From Herbaspirillum sp. (GTDB taxonomy: Bacteria; Pseudomonadota; Gammaproteobacteria; Burkholderiales; Burkholderiaceae_D): 64,000 nucleotides of DNA. The notes beneath the pieces were generated by a model. It was not told the DNA's origin, made no database searches, and saw only the letters and a program-made list of their open reading frames with translations. The stretch spans positions 1 through 64,000 of the forward strand of contig JAQGLY010000014.1 of NCBI GenBank assembly GCA_028292625.1. Reading direction: 5' to 3'. Position numbers and translations under genes: made by a program. Every line of letters begins with the position of its first letter. Position 1 is the stretch's first letter. Shown here piece after piece: positions 46,041 through 55,210 of the stretch.

Positions 46041-48137
46041 ATCAAAAAAATATTGGTCTCCACGGCCGTTGCTGCCGCTATTGCCGGCTGGGTTCAGCCG
46101 AGTTTGGCCCGCGAAGCGGTAGCGCTCCCCGGTGTGGTCGGTACGGAGGGGGTGTTGAACGGTGTCGATACGGCGGGCTCAGGAACCCTCAGCGTCGGCA
46201 ATCAGAACATCAATACCAATCACGACCTGGGCGGAGCCATTACCAGCAGCGCCGCCGATACAGGGATCGTTTCATTCAGCGGCAGTTCAACGGTTAACGG
46301 ATTTACCGGTACGACTGGATCCGAGTTCCTCCGCGTGGACGCGGGCGCGACGGGGAATACCGTCAATTTTAACGGTGCCGTTTATGCTCAGACATTCAAT
46401 GTCACTGGGACAGGCGTCGTCAATTTCAACGGCGACGTCCGAGCGGCGCCTTTATTTGCAGCCGATGGCTTTATTAATCTGGGTGCCAACCTGACGCTGA
46501 CCGGCGCCATTACCACCAACACCGCCAATACCGGAACCCTGACGCTCAATAGCGGCAGCAACGTGGTCGGCGCCATTGGTGGATCAAGCGGCATCAAGCA
46601 GATTAACCTGGTCGGCGGAAACGCCTCGATTACCGGCGCGGTCCAGACCCTGGGACTCAACCTCGGCACAAACACCTTGAATATCGTTGGGCAACTGACT
46701 ACCAACCCCGGCGGCACTGTTGCCACCACCATCGCCAGCAATACTTCGTACGGCAATGTCATCACAAGCAATTCTCAAGTCAATGCCGGCGGCATCACCG
46801 TCACGCCAACCGTGACCGGCGTATTGACACCAGGAACCAACTTCACGATTATCAGCGCGCCGGCGGGAACCATCGGCGCTCCGGTGTTCGTCGTCAATAA
46901 CAATCCCCGATATCTGTTCAGCGGCGTGCCGACGACCACGGGCGACGTCAACATACTGCTGACGAGTATCCTGCCGCTGTCGACATTCGCCACCACGCCC
47001 GGCGCTGCCGCCGTCGCGTCGATATTGAACATCAATGCCGCGCCCGGCTCCGACCTGCTGACCATTCAGAACGCTATTGCCGCGCTGCCCACTGCCGCGT
47101 CGATCAACAGTGCGTTGGCGCAATTTGCGCCGGGTACCGCCAATCTGGCCGCGCCGTTGGCGGCCTCACAGACCACGCAGCTTTTTGAAGACGGCTGGAT
47201 GGCTCGCATGGCCGAGATTCAAAGCGATACCTGTCTTTCGAAAGACACTGCGCATACAGAAACCACTCCGCAGAAATGCAACAACCAGCTTCAGCGCGCC
47301 AGCTGGTGGGCCAAGGGATTTGGCAGTTCAGCCCACCAAGACAACGTATCCAATACGTCCGGATACGGCGTAAAAGCCTATGGCGCGATGCTGGCGTATG
47401 ACATGCCTTTGAACGACCAGACACGCGTCGGTTTTGGCGGCGGTTATGCCCAGACGACCGTTGACGGAAACGACTCCACCGGTCACACCAAGATAGATTC
47501 ATATCAGTTGATGGCTTATCTGGATCACACCATGGGGCCGATGTTTGTTCAAGGCTCGTTGATGGCAGGCATCGATAAATACGACGGTTCGCGATCCATC
47601 GCATTTCCAGGGATCGATCGCGTCGCGAACGCCGACTTTAGCGGTCAGCAATACACCGCGCTGCTCGCGGCAGGAAAGCATTTCGCCTTCGACCAGATCA
47701 CCATCACGCCGCTGGCCTCCTTGCAACTGTCTCACATTTCCGTCGGCAGTTATCAGGAAACCGGCGCCGGCGATGCGAATCTGCGTGTGAACAGTCAAAA
47801 TTACGACTTCGTACAGTCAGGCCTGGGCGTCAAGGCTGAGCGCCTCATTCAATCCGGCGGTCGCACCTTTGCTCCTGAAATTCACGCCAAATGGACGCAT
47901 GATTTCAAAGCGACCACCATGCATGAGGATGTTGCCTTCACCGGCGGCGGCGCAATGTTTTCAGCGGACGGGATAAAGCAGGATCGCGATCTGTTCACTG
48001 TGGGCGCGGGCGTCTCGCTGCTGGCTTGCAATTGCACGCGGGAATCCTGGACAGTCGATGCGCTTTACGACTATAAGTGGAATCAAAACAATTACGCGGC
48101 AAATCAAATATCGATCATCGCGCGCTTGAAGTTTTAA
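46041..48137 (+). CDS. Autotransporter (type Va) with short beta-helical passenger; apparent ATC start
   Basis: About 698 residues. The signal peptide KKILVSTAVAAAIAGWVQPSLA is in frame only if the preceding ATC (46041) starts translation; no ATG, GTG or TTG lies at a workable distance from the AAAGGAA Shine-Dalgarno at 46029. The Gly/Asn/Thr-rich passenger (about 25-380) has parallel beta-helix-like repeats such as TGTLTLNSGSN and NTVNFNGAV. The C-terminal beta-barrel begins near ASWWAKGFGSSAHQD and ends in Phe (IARLKF), as outer-membrane proteins do. It is probably a surface or adhesin-like protein; see the finding on its start. Confidence 0.82.
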   Translation: MKKILVSTAVAAAIAGWVQPSLAREAVALPGVVGTEGVLNGVDTAGSGTLSVGNQNINTNHDLGGAITSSAADTGIVSFSGSSTVNGFTGTTGSEFLRVDAGATGNTVNFNGAVYAQTFNVTGTGVVNFNGDVRAAPLFAADGFINLGANLTLTGAITTNTANTGTLTLNSGSNVVGAIGGSSGIKQINLVGGNASITGAVQTLGLNLGTNTLNIVGQLTTNPGGTVATTIASNTSYGNVITSNSQVNAGGITVTPTVTGVLTPGTNFTIISAPAGTIGAPVFVVNNNPRYLFSGVPTTTGDVNILLTSILPLSTFATTPGAAAVASILNINAAPGSDLLTIQNAIAALPTAASINSALAQFAPGTANLAAPLAASQTTQLFEDGWMARMAEIQSDTCLSKDTAHTETTPQKCNNQLQRASWWAKGFGSSAHQDNVSNTSGYGVKAYGAMLAYDMPLNDQTRVGFGGGYAQTTVDGNDSTGHTKIDSYQLMAYLDHTMGPMFVQGSLMAGIDKYDGSRSIAFPGIDRVANADFSGQQYTALLAAGKHFAFDQITITPLASLQLSHISVGSYQETGAGDANLRVNSQNYDFVQSGLGVKAERLIQSGGRTFAPEIHAKWTHDFKATTMHEDVAFTGGGAMFSADGIKQDRDLFTVGAGVSLLACNCTRESWTVDALYDYKWNQNNYAANQISIIARLKF

Positions 48138-48180
48138 TATTGTCGTAAATCCGGCGCAGTAAGCTTGCGCATTACAGCGA

Positions 48181-48220
48181 AGCCGCACACATCTTTCATC
48201 GATGTGTGCGGCTTTTTGTC
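48181..48220 (+). terminator. Rho-independent terminator after the autotransporter
   Basis: AGCCGCACACATC... (48181-48193) pairs with GATGTGTGCGGCT (48201-48213) over 13 bases, with a 7-base loop, then TTTTGTC. It lies between the convergent autotransporter and MurA-like genes and may serve both. Confidence 0.85.
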
Positions 48221-48221
48221 A

Positions 48222-49523
48222 TTATTCGGTATCGGTCCATTCCACGTTTGCGCCGACCGAGCGCAGATTTTCGACAAACCGTGGATGCGCGCGGCGAATC
48301 GGCAGCGCGTTTCTGATTTCAGAACGCCCATCGATACTCGCGGCGACCATTAACAAGGCGATCGCGACGCGAATGATATACGGGCTCTCGACCGTGGCCG
48401 GGCTGAGCGGAATACCGCCGAAAGTAATGAGGCGATGCGGGTCGGACAAAAACACATGGGCGCCGAATTTCGACAGTTCGACAGACCAGCCCATGGCTCC
48501 GTCATAGACTTTATTCCAGAACATGGCGCTACCTTCCGCCTTTACGCCGAGCGCAATAAAAATAGGGAGCAGGTCGACCGGCAAATATGGCCAGGGCGCG
48601 GCTTCTATCTTGGTAAGAATATTCTGCGTGAAGGGCCGATTCACCCGCAACGGACCATCCAGAACAGTGCGGGACCATCCGTCGCGGTGAACCACCTGCA
48701 CACCGAATTTCGAGAAGGTGCGATCGATCAGCGGGAACTGTTCAGGCGCGGTGTTTTTGACTGCGATGTCGCCGCCGGTGATGGCGCCCAGCGCAAGAAA
48801 GGTCGCAATTTCGTGGAAGTCCTCGCTGAAGCGGAACTCCCCGCCGCCAAGCTTCTGTCCGCCCGCTATGGTCAAGCGCGAGGTGCCGATGCCGTCTATC
48901 GGAACGCCCAGCATCGTCATGAAGCGGCAAAACTCCTGCACGTGAGGTTCCGATGCCGCGTTGACCAATGTGGACGTGCCATTGGCCGAAGCCGCGCACA
49001 ACACAAAGTTTTCGGTTGTGGTGACCGACGCATAATCGAGCCAATGGTGATTCGCGGTCATTTGGGATTCGCTGCGGACGATAAGCGAGTTGGGCGTGCG
49101 TTCGATACCGGCGCCGAAGCGCTCGAACACCTCGACGTGCGGATCGATCTCGCGCACTCCCAATGTGCAACCCTTCACATCGTTCTCCAGCCGCGCCACG
49201 CCGAACCGGGCCAGCAAAGGAGGCACGAGCATGATGGAGGAACGCATCTCTTCGGGCAAGCGGTGCACTGCCGGGTCGAATACGGATGCATGATGATGCA
49301 ATTCAAGGATGCCGGCGTCGAAGTCCATGGATACCTCGCTCCCCAGGGTGCGGAAGATGTCCAGAATTTTCTTTACGTCCGTGATGTCGGGAACGCCGAT
49401 CAACCGCAGTGGCTGGTCGGTTAATAAAGTAGCGCACAAAATGGGTAAGACCGCGTTTTTATTTGCCGATGGCGTGACCTCGCCATGCAAGGGGCGGCCA
49501 CCAAAAACGATTAAGTTGGACAT
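48222..49523 (-). CDS. MurA-like enolpyruvyl transferase, divergent paralogue
   Basis: A 433-residue EPT-fold enzyme related to UDP-GlcNAc 1-carboxyvinyltransferase. Catalytic residues of MurA are retained: the Lys-Asn pair in SANKNAVLPIL, the reactive Cys in VKGCTLGVREIDPH and the Asp in YLPVDLLP. Surrounding motifs are altered, for example GGCTIGARPVDLH becomes KGCTLGVREIDPH and the Arg-containing DLRASAS segment is replaced. It stands alone rather than in a his or mla context, so it is probably not the housekeeping murA. The start is M12 of the open frame. Confidence 0.78.
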   Translation of the reverse strand: MSNLIVFGGRPLHGEVTPSANKNAVLPILCATLLTDQPLRLIGVPDITDVKKILDIFRTLGSEVSMDFDAGILELHHHASVFDPAVHRLPEEMRSSIMLVPPLLARFGVARLENDVKGCTLGVREIDPHVEVFERFGAGIERTPNSLIVRSESQMTANHHWLDYASVTTTENFVLCAASANGTSTLVNAASEPHVQEFCRFMTMLGVPIDGIGTSRLTIAGGQKLGGGEFRFSEDFHEIATFLALGAITGGDIAVKNTAPEQFPLIDRTFSKFGVQVVHRDGWSRTVLDGPLRVNRPFTQNILTKIEAAPWPYLPVDLLPIFIALGVKAEGSAMFWNKVYDGAMGWSVELSKFGAHVFLSDPHRLITFGGIPLSPATVESPYIIRVAIALLMVAASIDGRSEIRNALPIRRAHPRFVENLRSVGANVEWTDTE

Positions 49524-49651
49524 GTAATGATTGGATGTAGGGTGGGCACCCATCATATCATTTTGCGTACCTGCGAAATCCGTTCGCTTTGGTTGATAGA
49601 GGAAAATACAGACGTAGCGCAGTGAGATCGTTCATGGAACGCATCCACAAA

Positions 49652-50968
49652 TTATTCAGTTGGCAGATCGGTTTTAGCGTCATGACGTGATTTTTGTCGA
49701 TACGCGGGAAGCTCCCCGAGCTTCATGTCCAGTGGCACGTGCCGCTGGTGTTTTGCATTCCCCACACGCTGTGCGCGATAGATGCCCGTATGCCCTGAGA
49801 ACAGATAGCTGACTACACAAGCGATGCCTGCATACGGCCCGATCGCAGGTCCGAATAATTCGATTGCCATGATTGTTGAAGCAATCGGCGTATTGGCCGC
49901 GCCGGCGAAGACCGCGACAAATCCAATTGCAGCCAAAGTTGAGAACGGTAGTTGTAACAGCGGGGCAAGCGCATTACCGAGTGTCGCGCCAATATAAAAG
50001 AGCGGCGTGACTTCGCCACCCTTGAAACCGCTGCCAAGCGATGCAATGGTAAATGCCATTTTTCCAACAAAGTTCCACGCCGACAACGGTTGCTGAAATG
50101 CTTCGACAATGGTTGGAATGCCCAATCCGATATAGCGCTGCGATCCGACTATCCAGACTGCCACGGCTACCACGACGCCCCCGATAAACGGACGCAATGG
50201 CGCATAGCGCACATGCGTCTTCATGTAATCCGACAGGCCGTGTGTGGCATTCGCAAACAGCATGCCGACCAGTCCAAACAACATGCCTGCAATGAGTGTT
50301 GCGGATAAAGTCCAAGCAGTGATCTGGGGGACGAGCGAAACCGCGTAGTGTGTATGATGAATACCCCACAACACGCCGACCTGGTCGGCCACGATGGCGG
50401 CAATAAAGCATGGCAATATCGCATCGTAGCGCATGCGGCCAATGGCCAGCACTTCCAGTCCGAAAATAGCGCCCGCCAATGGTGTACCGAACACCGAGGC
50501 AAATCCCGCACTGATCCCTGCCATGATCAGGAGCCGGCGCTTCTGCTGATCCATGCGGAAGACATGGGTAAGCTGGTCGGCCAGAGCGCCGCCCATTTGT
50601 ACCGCAGTGCCTTCGCGGCCAACGGATGCGCCGAACAAATGAGAGATGATCGTCCCGCCCAGAACCAATGGCGCCATACGCAGGGGAATCACTTTCTTTG
50701 GATCGTGGATTTCATCGATGAGCAGGTTGTTACCCGCCTCAACACTTTTGCCTAATCGCAGATAGATCCAGCCAACGGTAAATCCGGCAACTGGTAATAG
50801 CCAGATTATCCATGGGTGGCTCTCTCGCCATGCGGTGGCCCATTCGAGCGAAAAAAAAAAGAAGGCCGATGCGGTACCGGCGAGCGCGGCCACGATCAGT
50901 GACAAGACAAGCCATTTCCCGATATAGGGAAGCAAGTCGATTTGTTCAGGATATTTGGCGTTTTTCAT
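49652..50968 (-). CDS. CLC-type fluoride/proton antiporter (CLC-F)
   Basis: A 438-residue CLC protein with 10 or more hydrophobic segments. The CLC motif GREGTAVQMGG lies near residues 118-128 with its gating Glu. The selectivity region that reads GSGIP in chloride-type CLCs is here GNNLLIDEI, characteristic of the fluoride-exporting CLC-F clade. It lies behind a fluoride riboswitch, which fixes the role: fluoride export when intracellular F- rises. No strong Shine-Dalgarno is visible before the ATG, compatible with riboswitch control. Confidence 0.92.
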   Translation of the reverse strand: MKNAKYPEQIDLLPYIGKWLVLSLIVAALAGTASAFFFFSLEWATAWRESHPWIIWLLPVAGFTVGWIYLRLGKSVEAGNNLLIDEIHDPKKVIPLRMAPLVLGGTIISHLFGASVGREGTAVQMGGALADQLTHVFRMDQQKRRLLIMAGISAGFASVFGTPLAGAIFGLEVLAIGRMRYDAILPCFIAAIVADQVGVLWGIHHTHYAVSLVPQITAWTLSATLIAGMLFGLVGMLFANATHGLSDYMKTHVRYAPLRPFIGGVVVAVAVWIVGSQRYIGLGIPTIVEAFQQPLSAWNFVGKMAFTIASLGSGFKGGEVTPLFYIGATLGNALAPLLQLPFSTLAAIGFVAVFAGAANTPIASTIMAIELFGPAIGPYAGIACVVSYLFSGHTGIYRAQRVGNAKHQRHVPLDMKLGELPAYRQKSRHDAKTDLPTE

Positions 50969-51050
50969 GAAATCAGATTATTTCTATGGTTAGAAAGCTG
51001 ACCAGAAAAGCGCTGTGCTAACACCTACAGCTTCCCTTGATCAGGAATGA

Positions 51051-51110
51051 CTGTAGGCATCATCAGCTCCGACGAACGCAGAGCGGTTAAAGGAGGAATG
51101 CCATCTCCGT
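51051..51110 (-). ncRNA. Fluoride riboswitch (crcB motif) of the CLC-F gene
   Basis: On the minus strand GGAGATGGCATTCCTCC (51108-51092) is followed by TTTAACCGC, a short GC stem with loop, and CTGATGATGCCTACAG (51066-51051). These are the conserved blocks of the fluoride aptamer as known from Pseudomonas crcB/eriC-F leaders. A second stem (CCTACAG with CTGTAGG at about 51023-51030) can form downstream and may be the expression platform. It sits 83 bases before the gene. Confidence 0.93.
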
Positions 51111-51255
51111 AAATTCGGACGCAATCTTAGCAAGATTTACTGCGCCATACAACTCGGTTGCCACAATCCATATACGTGGCGAAATCAAGTATCAATCACC
51201 TGTTGGAATTAATTGGACGCCTTGGGCTATTAGCAACGCAATATTCTCGTAGTCT

Positions 51256-51777
51256 TCAGATCGCCAGTATATTGCGCCAAGCTGTCAATTTTTGTTCAAA
51301 CGACCAACGGGCATTGGCCGGCGACGACGATGGCAGCACCAAGGTCTCGAAGCCGGCTTCGGCAAACGCCGCTTCCAGCTTGCCGGAGGTTTTGCCGTTG
51401 AAGCAGACGCGCCGCAAATTCGGACAGCGTTTTTTGAGCGGCGCGAAATCGTTGTGTTGCGCGTTTCGGATTGCGCTGTCCAGACTGCCGCTGCGTTCGC
51501 AGCCGGCGATCACATCCCATAAGCCGATATGTTCCGCAAGCAGCGCATTGAGGCGGCGTGGATAGGGCATTGCCACCAGATCGATATTCAGTACTGCCGA
51601 TAACAGTGCCCAGAAATGATTGCGCGGATGCCCATAATATTGCTGAGCTGCCAGCGACGCCTCCCCCGGAAAACTGCCCAGCAGCAGAATGCGGGTCTGC
51701 CGGTCGATCACCGGCGCCAGGCCGGTCAGCGCAGGGGATTTATAGGCCGATGGCGATGCGGGAACGGAAAATGCCAT
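51256..51777 (-). CDS. DNA-deoxyinosine (hypoxanthine) glycosylase, uracil-DNA glycosylase superfamily
   Basis: A 173-residue single-domain glycosylase. Family motifs are RILLLGSFPGEASLAAQQYYGHPRNHFW (about 35-62), GLWDVIAGCERSGSLDSAI and the closing PSSSPANARWS. Such enzymes excise hypoxanthine (deaminated adenine) and start base-excision repair. The ATG at 51777 is chosen; the open frame extends to 52086 without family resemblance. It faces the glycine-zipper lipoprotein gene. Confidence 0.85.
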   Translation of the reverse strand: MAFSVPASPSAYKSPALTGLAPVIDRQTRILLLGSFPGEASLAAQQYYGHPRNHFWALLSAVLNIDLVAMPYPRRLNALLAEHIGLWDVIAGCERSGSLDSAIRNAQHNDFAPLKKRCPNLRRVCFNGKTSGKLEAAFAEAGFETLVLPSSSPANARWSFEQKLTAWRNILAI

Positions 51778-52031
51778 GAGAATTCGGAAGGCAAACGGAT
51801 TGGTTGATCGAAGCTTCGCTATTTGACGATATTCTCGTCGATGGCGCGATATGGCGCAATCATGCGATGAGGCCGTTATCGTTTTTCGGCTACAGGAAAG
51901 TGATCGTTTTCTCCAATTCTTTGCATTAAAATGCAATTGGATTTGGCTGATGCGGCCATATGCCATAGCGCATCGCCCGGGGCCGGGTTTGTAGGCGCGG
52001 ATGTGCGATCGCCATTCATCGAGGAGTTGAC

Positions 52032-52481
52032 ATGAAAAAATTATTAATAGCTGTTGCGGTTCTGTCCGCGCTGGGCGGTTGCGCATTGCCTTCGGATTCC
52101 GGAAGTTCGTATACGTCGAGCCAGGCGCGCGGCGAACAAACCATCCGCATGGGCACCGTCCAATCGGTGCGCACCGTGAATATCGATAAGGGATCCAGCG
52201 GCGTGGGTACGCTGGCCGGCGCCGGCCTGGGCGCCGTGGGCGGCTCCGCCATCGGCAGCGGCCGCGGTTCTATCGCCACGGGTATTCTGGGTGCGGTCGC
52301 CGGCGGCGTGATCGGCAATCGCGCGGAATCGTCGCTGTCCAACAAACAGGGCATCGAGATTACCGTCAAGCTGGATAACGGTGCGTTGACTGCGGTGACG
52401 CAGGACGCCGATGAAATTTTCCGGCCGGGCGATCGGGTGCGTTTGCTGTCGGGGAGCGGGATTACGCGGGTGACGCATTAA
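52032..52481 (+). CDS. Glycine-zipper outer-membrane lipoprotein (SlyB/Pcp-like)
   Basis: A 149-residue lipoprotein with signal peptide and lipobox LGGC (lipidated Cys18). A glycine-zipper pair of membrane helices follows (GVGTLAGAGLGAVGGSAIGSGRGS then GILGAVAGGVIGN, about 55-100), then a C-terminal domain DNGALTAVTQDADEIFRPGDRVRLLSGSGITRVTH. This is the SlyB/17-kDa surface antigen type, which helps outer-membrane integrity under stress. The start has GAGGAGTTGAC ahead of it. Confidence 0.88.
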   Translation: MKKLLIAVAVLSALGGCALPSDSGSSYTSSQARGEQTIRMGTVQSVRTVNIDKGSSGVGTLAGAGLGAVGGSAIGSGRGSIATGILGAVAGGVIGNRAESSLSNKQGIEITVKLDNGALTAVTQDADEIFRPGDRVRLLSGSGITRVTH

Positions 52482-52675
52482 GCGGTGTTGATTATTTGAA
52501 CCAGCTTGGAAGTCGGTCGCGGAATGAGCCAGAATTTGTTCGCAACAGGAGGCGGCGCATAATTTGCGCCGGGTCAGCCGTGACAAGATAGCTGTCGCAT
52601 TGGGTATTGCTTCCGCGCAGCTGGATTTTTGATATCGCTGCGGCGTGCAAAATCCCGGGTGTGGTCGATTCGGAC

Positions 52676-52706
52676 GAAAAAAAGGGGCGCAAGACGATGC
52701 GCCCCT
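52676..52706 (-). terminator. Rho-independent terminator of htpG
   Basis: On the minus strand GGGGCGCA (52705-52698), loop TCGTCT, TGCGCCCC (52691-52684), then seven or more T residues. It lies 33 bases after the htpG stop. Confidence 0.9.
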
Positions 52707-52738
52707 TCTTCTTCATGACATGACAAACAGCTTCTAAC

Positions 52739-54670
52739 TCACTTCCCAGCCATCCCCAGCAACATCTCGTTCAAGCGCTTCACAAATCCCGCCGGATCGC
52801 TCAGTGCGCCGCCTTCAGCCAGCAAGGCCTGATCGAACAGGATGTGGGCCCAGTCGTCGAACTTGGCTTCTTCGTATTGCAGGCGCTGCACCAGCGGATG
52901 GTCCGGATTGATTTCCAGAATCGGCTTCGATTCCGGAGCGTCCTGACCGGCCGCCTTCAGCATGCGCATCAGATTGCCGGACAGTTCGTTGTCGTCCGCT
53001 ACCAGGCAGGCCGGCGAATCGGTCAGGCGGAAAGTCACGCGCACGTCCTTGGCCTTGTCGTTCAGCGCCGTCTTGATTTTTTCGACCAGCTCCTTGAAAC
53101 GGCTTTCGGTTTCTTCGTGCTGTTTCTTTTCTTCTTCGTTTTCCAGGGAGCCCAAATCCAGATCGCCCTTGGCGACCGACGCCAGTTCCTTGCCTTCGAA
53201 ATCCTGCAGGAACGACAGCATCCATTCGTCGACGCGATCGGTCAGCAGCAGGACTTCCACGCCTTTCTTGCGGAAGATTTCCAGGTGCGGGCTGTTCTTC
53301 GCGGCCTGATAGCTTTCTCCGGTGACGTAGTAGATCTTGGTCTGGCCTTCCTTCATGCGGCCGACGTAGTCGGCCAGCGCAACGGTTTGCGCATCGCTGT
53401 CGTTATGCGTCGACGCAAAGCGCAGCAGCTTGGCGATGCGCTCCTTGTTGTTGCTGTCTTCGCCTATGCCTTCCTTCAGGACCTGGCCGAATTCCTTCCA
53501 GAAACTTGCATATTTTTCTTTCTGCGCGGCTTCGTCGTTGTTGGCCAGATCTTCCAGCAGGCTCAGCACGCGTTTGGTCGAACCTTCGCGGATGATCTTG
53601 ACGTCGCGCGATTCCTGCAGGATTTCGCGCGAGACGTTCAGCGGCAGGTCGCTGGAGTCGATCACGCCCTTGACGAAGCGCAGATAGACCGGCATCAACT
53701 GCTCGGCATCGTCCATGATGAAGACGCGCTTGACATACAGCTTGATGCCGCCGCGTTTGTTGCGATCCCACAGATCGAACGGGGCGCGGGTCGGGATGTA
53801 CAGCAATTGCGTATATTCGCTGCGGCCTTCGACGCGATTGTGGGTATGCGCCAGCGGCGCTTCGAAGTCGTGCGAGACGTGCTTGTAAAACTCGATGTAT
53901 TGCTCCGGCGTGATGTCGGATTTGCTGCGCGACCACAGCGCGCTGGCCTGATTGACGGTTTCATATTCGTCGCTGACGACGGTTTCCTTCTTTTCTTCGT
54001 CCCAGCTTTCCTTGTGCATGCGGATCGGCAGCGAAATGTGATCCGAATATTTGCGGATTACCGATTTCAGCTTCCATGACGACAGATATTCGTCTTCGCC
54101 TTCGCGCAAATGCAGGGTGATGTCGGTGCCGCGGCGTTCCTTGACGATCGCTTCGACGGTGAAGTCGCCGGCGCCCTCGGATTCCCAGCGCACGCCTTCG
54201 GCGGCGGGCGCCCCTGCGCGGCGGCTTTCAACGGTGATGCGGTCGGCCACGATGAAGGCGGAATAGAAACCGACGCCGAACTGGCCGATCAGCGCCGCGT
54301 CCTTTTGCTGGTCGCCGGACAGTTTGGAGAAGAATTCCTTGGTGCCGGATTTGGCGATGGTGCCCAGATGCGAAATGGCTTCGTCGCGGGTCATGCCGAC
54401 GCCGTTGTCGGAGATGGTGATGGTGCGCGCCGACGTGTCGAAGGTGACGGCGATGCTCAGGTCCGGGTCGTTTTCCAGCAGGGCGCCGTCGTGGATCGCT
54501 TCGAAGCGCAGCTTGTCGGCCGCGTCGGAAGCATTGGAAATCAGCTCGCGCAGGAAGATTTCCTTGTTCGAATACAGGGAATGGATCATCAACTGCAGCA
54601 GTTGCTTGACCTCTGCCTGAAAACCCATGGTTTGTTTTTCGGATTGGGTTTGCTGTTCGGATACGCTCAT
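52739..54670 (-). CDS. htpG: Molecular chaperone HtpG (Hsp90)
   Basis: A 643-residue bacterial Hsp90. The N-terminal GHKL ATPase contains [36 protein letters not shown] and [15 protein letters not shown]. The middle domain has the conserved catalytic Arg region [17 protein letters not shown], and a C-terminal dimerisation domain follows. The ATG at 54670 follows GAGGCAAAA. Upstream is a candidate sigma-32 promoter, and a strong terminator follows, consistent with a single heat-shock transcript. Confidence 0.97.
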   Translation of the reverse strand: MSVSEQQTQSEKQTMGFQAEVKQLLQLMIHSLYSNKEIFLRELISNASDAADKLRFEAIHDGALLENDPDLSIAVTFDTSARTITISDNGVGMTRDEAISHLGTIAKSGTKEFFSKLSGDQQKDAALIGQFGVGFYSAFIVADRITVESRRAGAPAAEGVRWESEGAGDFTVEAIVKERRGTDITLHLREGEDEYLSSWKLKSVIRKYSDHISLPIRMHKESWDEEKKETVVSDEYETVNQASALWSRSKSDITPEQYIEFYKHVSHDFEAPLAHTHNRVEGRSEYTQLLYIPTRAPFDLWDRNKRGGIKLYVKRVFIMDDAEQLMPVYLRFVKGVIDSSDLPLNVSREILQESRDVKIIREGSTKRVLSLLEDLANNDEAAQKEKYASFWKEFGQVLKEGIGEDSNNKERIAKLLRFASTHNDSDAQTVALADYVGRMKEGQTKIYYVTGESYQAAKNSPHLEIFRKKGVEVLLLTDRVDEWMLSFLQDFEGKELASVAKGDLDLGSLENEEEKKQHEETESRFKELVEKIKTALNDKAKDVRVTFRLTDSPACLVADDNELSGNLMRMLKAAGQDAPESKPILEINPDHPLVQRLQYEEAKFDDWAHILFDQALLAEGGALSDPAGFVKRLNEMLLGMAGK

Positions 54671-54762
54671 TTTTGCCTCGTAGGTATTTCGTGTTGACTG
54701 GTGGAAATGTACAGGATGCTGCATCCGGTGTGTTTTGTCCGACACGACCAGCGCGCATTGTA

Positions 54763-54794
54763 ATGAAATGGTGTTGAATCGGCCAGTTTTCAAG
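54763..54794 (-). promoter_or_regulatory. Candidate sigma-32 promoter of htpG
   Basis: On the minus strand CTTGAAA (54794-54788) is followed after 16 bases by CCATTTCAT (54771-54763), about 90 bases upstream of the htpG ATG. This matches the heat-shock pattern moderately well; assigned by eye. Confidence 0.45.
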
Positions 54795-54907
54795 TCGCAA
54801 ACAGGATCGTCGTCAATCCGCCTAATCGCTTATAGCCTGCGAATACCTCCAGCTTGTATGCGCGGGGACGCTATCCGATGATGGTGCCTTTCGAAAAAGG
54901 AGATTTT

Positions 54908-55165
54908 ATGAAGGATTTCCGCTATAACATTCGTAAGCTGTGCGTTATCGTTTCGTTATCGGCCGGGGCTTGTGCTCTTCCCTCCAGTAGTGTCGCGGCG
55001 GATTGTTCGTGGCAGTACAGCGCGGCGCAGTTTGCAAGCCAGCAACTCAGCAATGCCAATTCAATTTGCCCGCAAGGGCCGTCTTACACAGAGTGTTTCC
55101 TCAGCTTATCGAGGATGGCGGTGAATGCGAGTAATAGATATAGCATGTGTATCGCGCTCGGCTAA
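54908..55165 (+). CDS. Small secreted four-cysteine protein
   Basis: An 85-residue protein with a strong Shine-Dalgarno (AAAAAGGAGATTTT) and a signal peptide (MKDFRYNIRKLCVIVSLSAGACALPSSSVAA). The mature part of about 54 residues carries four cysteines (CSW, SICP, TECF, SMCI), enough for two disulfide bonds. No family is recognised; it may be periplasmic or secreted. It is convergent with the MocR gene and followed by a long hairpin. Confidence 0.62.
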   Translation: MKDFRYNIRKLCVIVSLSAGACALPSSSVAADCSWQYSAAQFASQQLSNANSICPQGPSYTECFLSLSRMAVNASNRYSMCIALG

Positions 55166-55172
55166 TACGCCA

Positions 55173-55210
55173 AGGCCTATTGGCGTTCTTAGTAGCGCTA
55201 ATAGGCCTTA
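55173..55210. terminator. Hairpin between the small secreted protein and MocR genes
   Basis: AAGGCCTATT (55173-55182) and AATAGGCCTT (55201-55210) are inverted repeats, extended by GGCG/CGCT to a 14-base stem with a 10-base loop. It separates convergent genes, but neither side has a clear T run. Confidence 0.5.
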
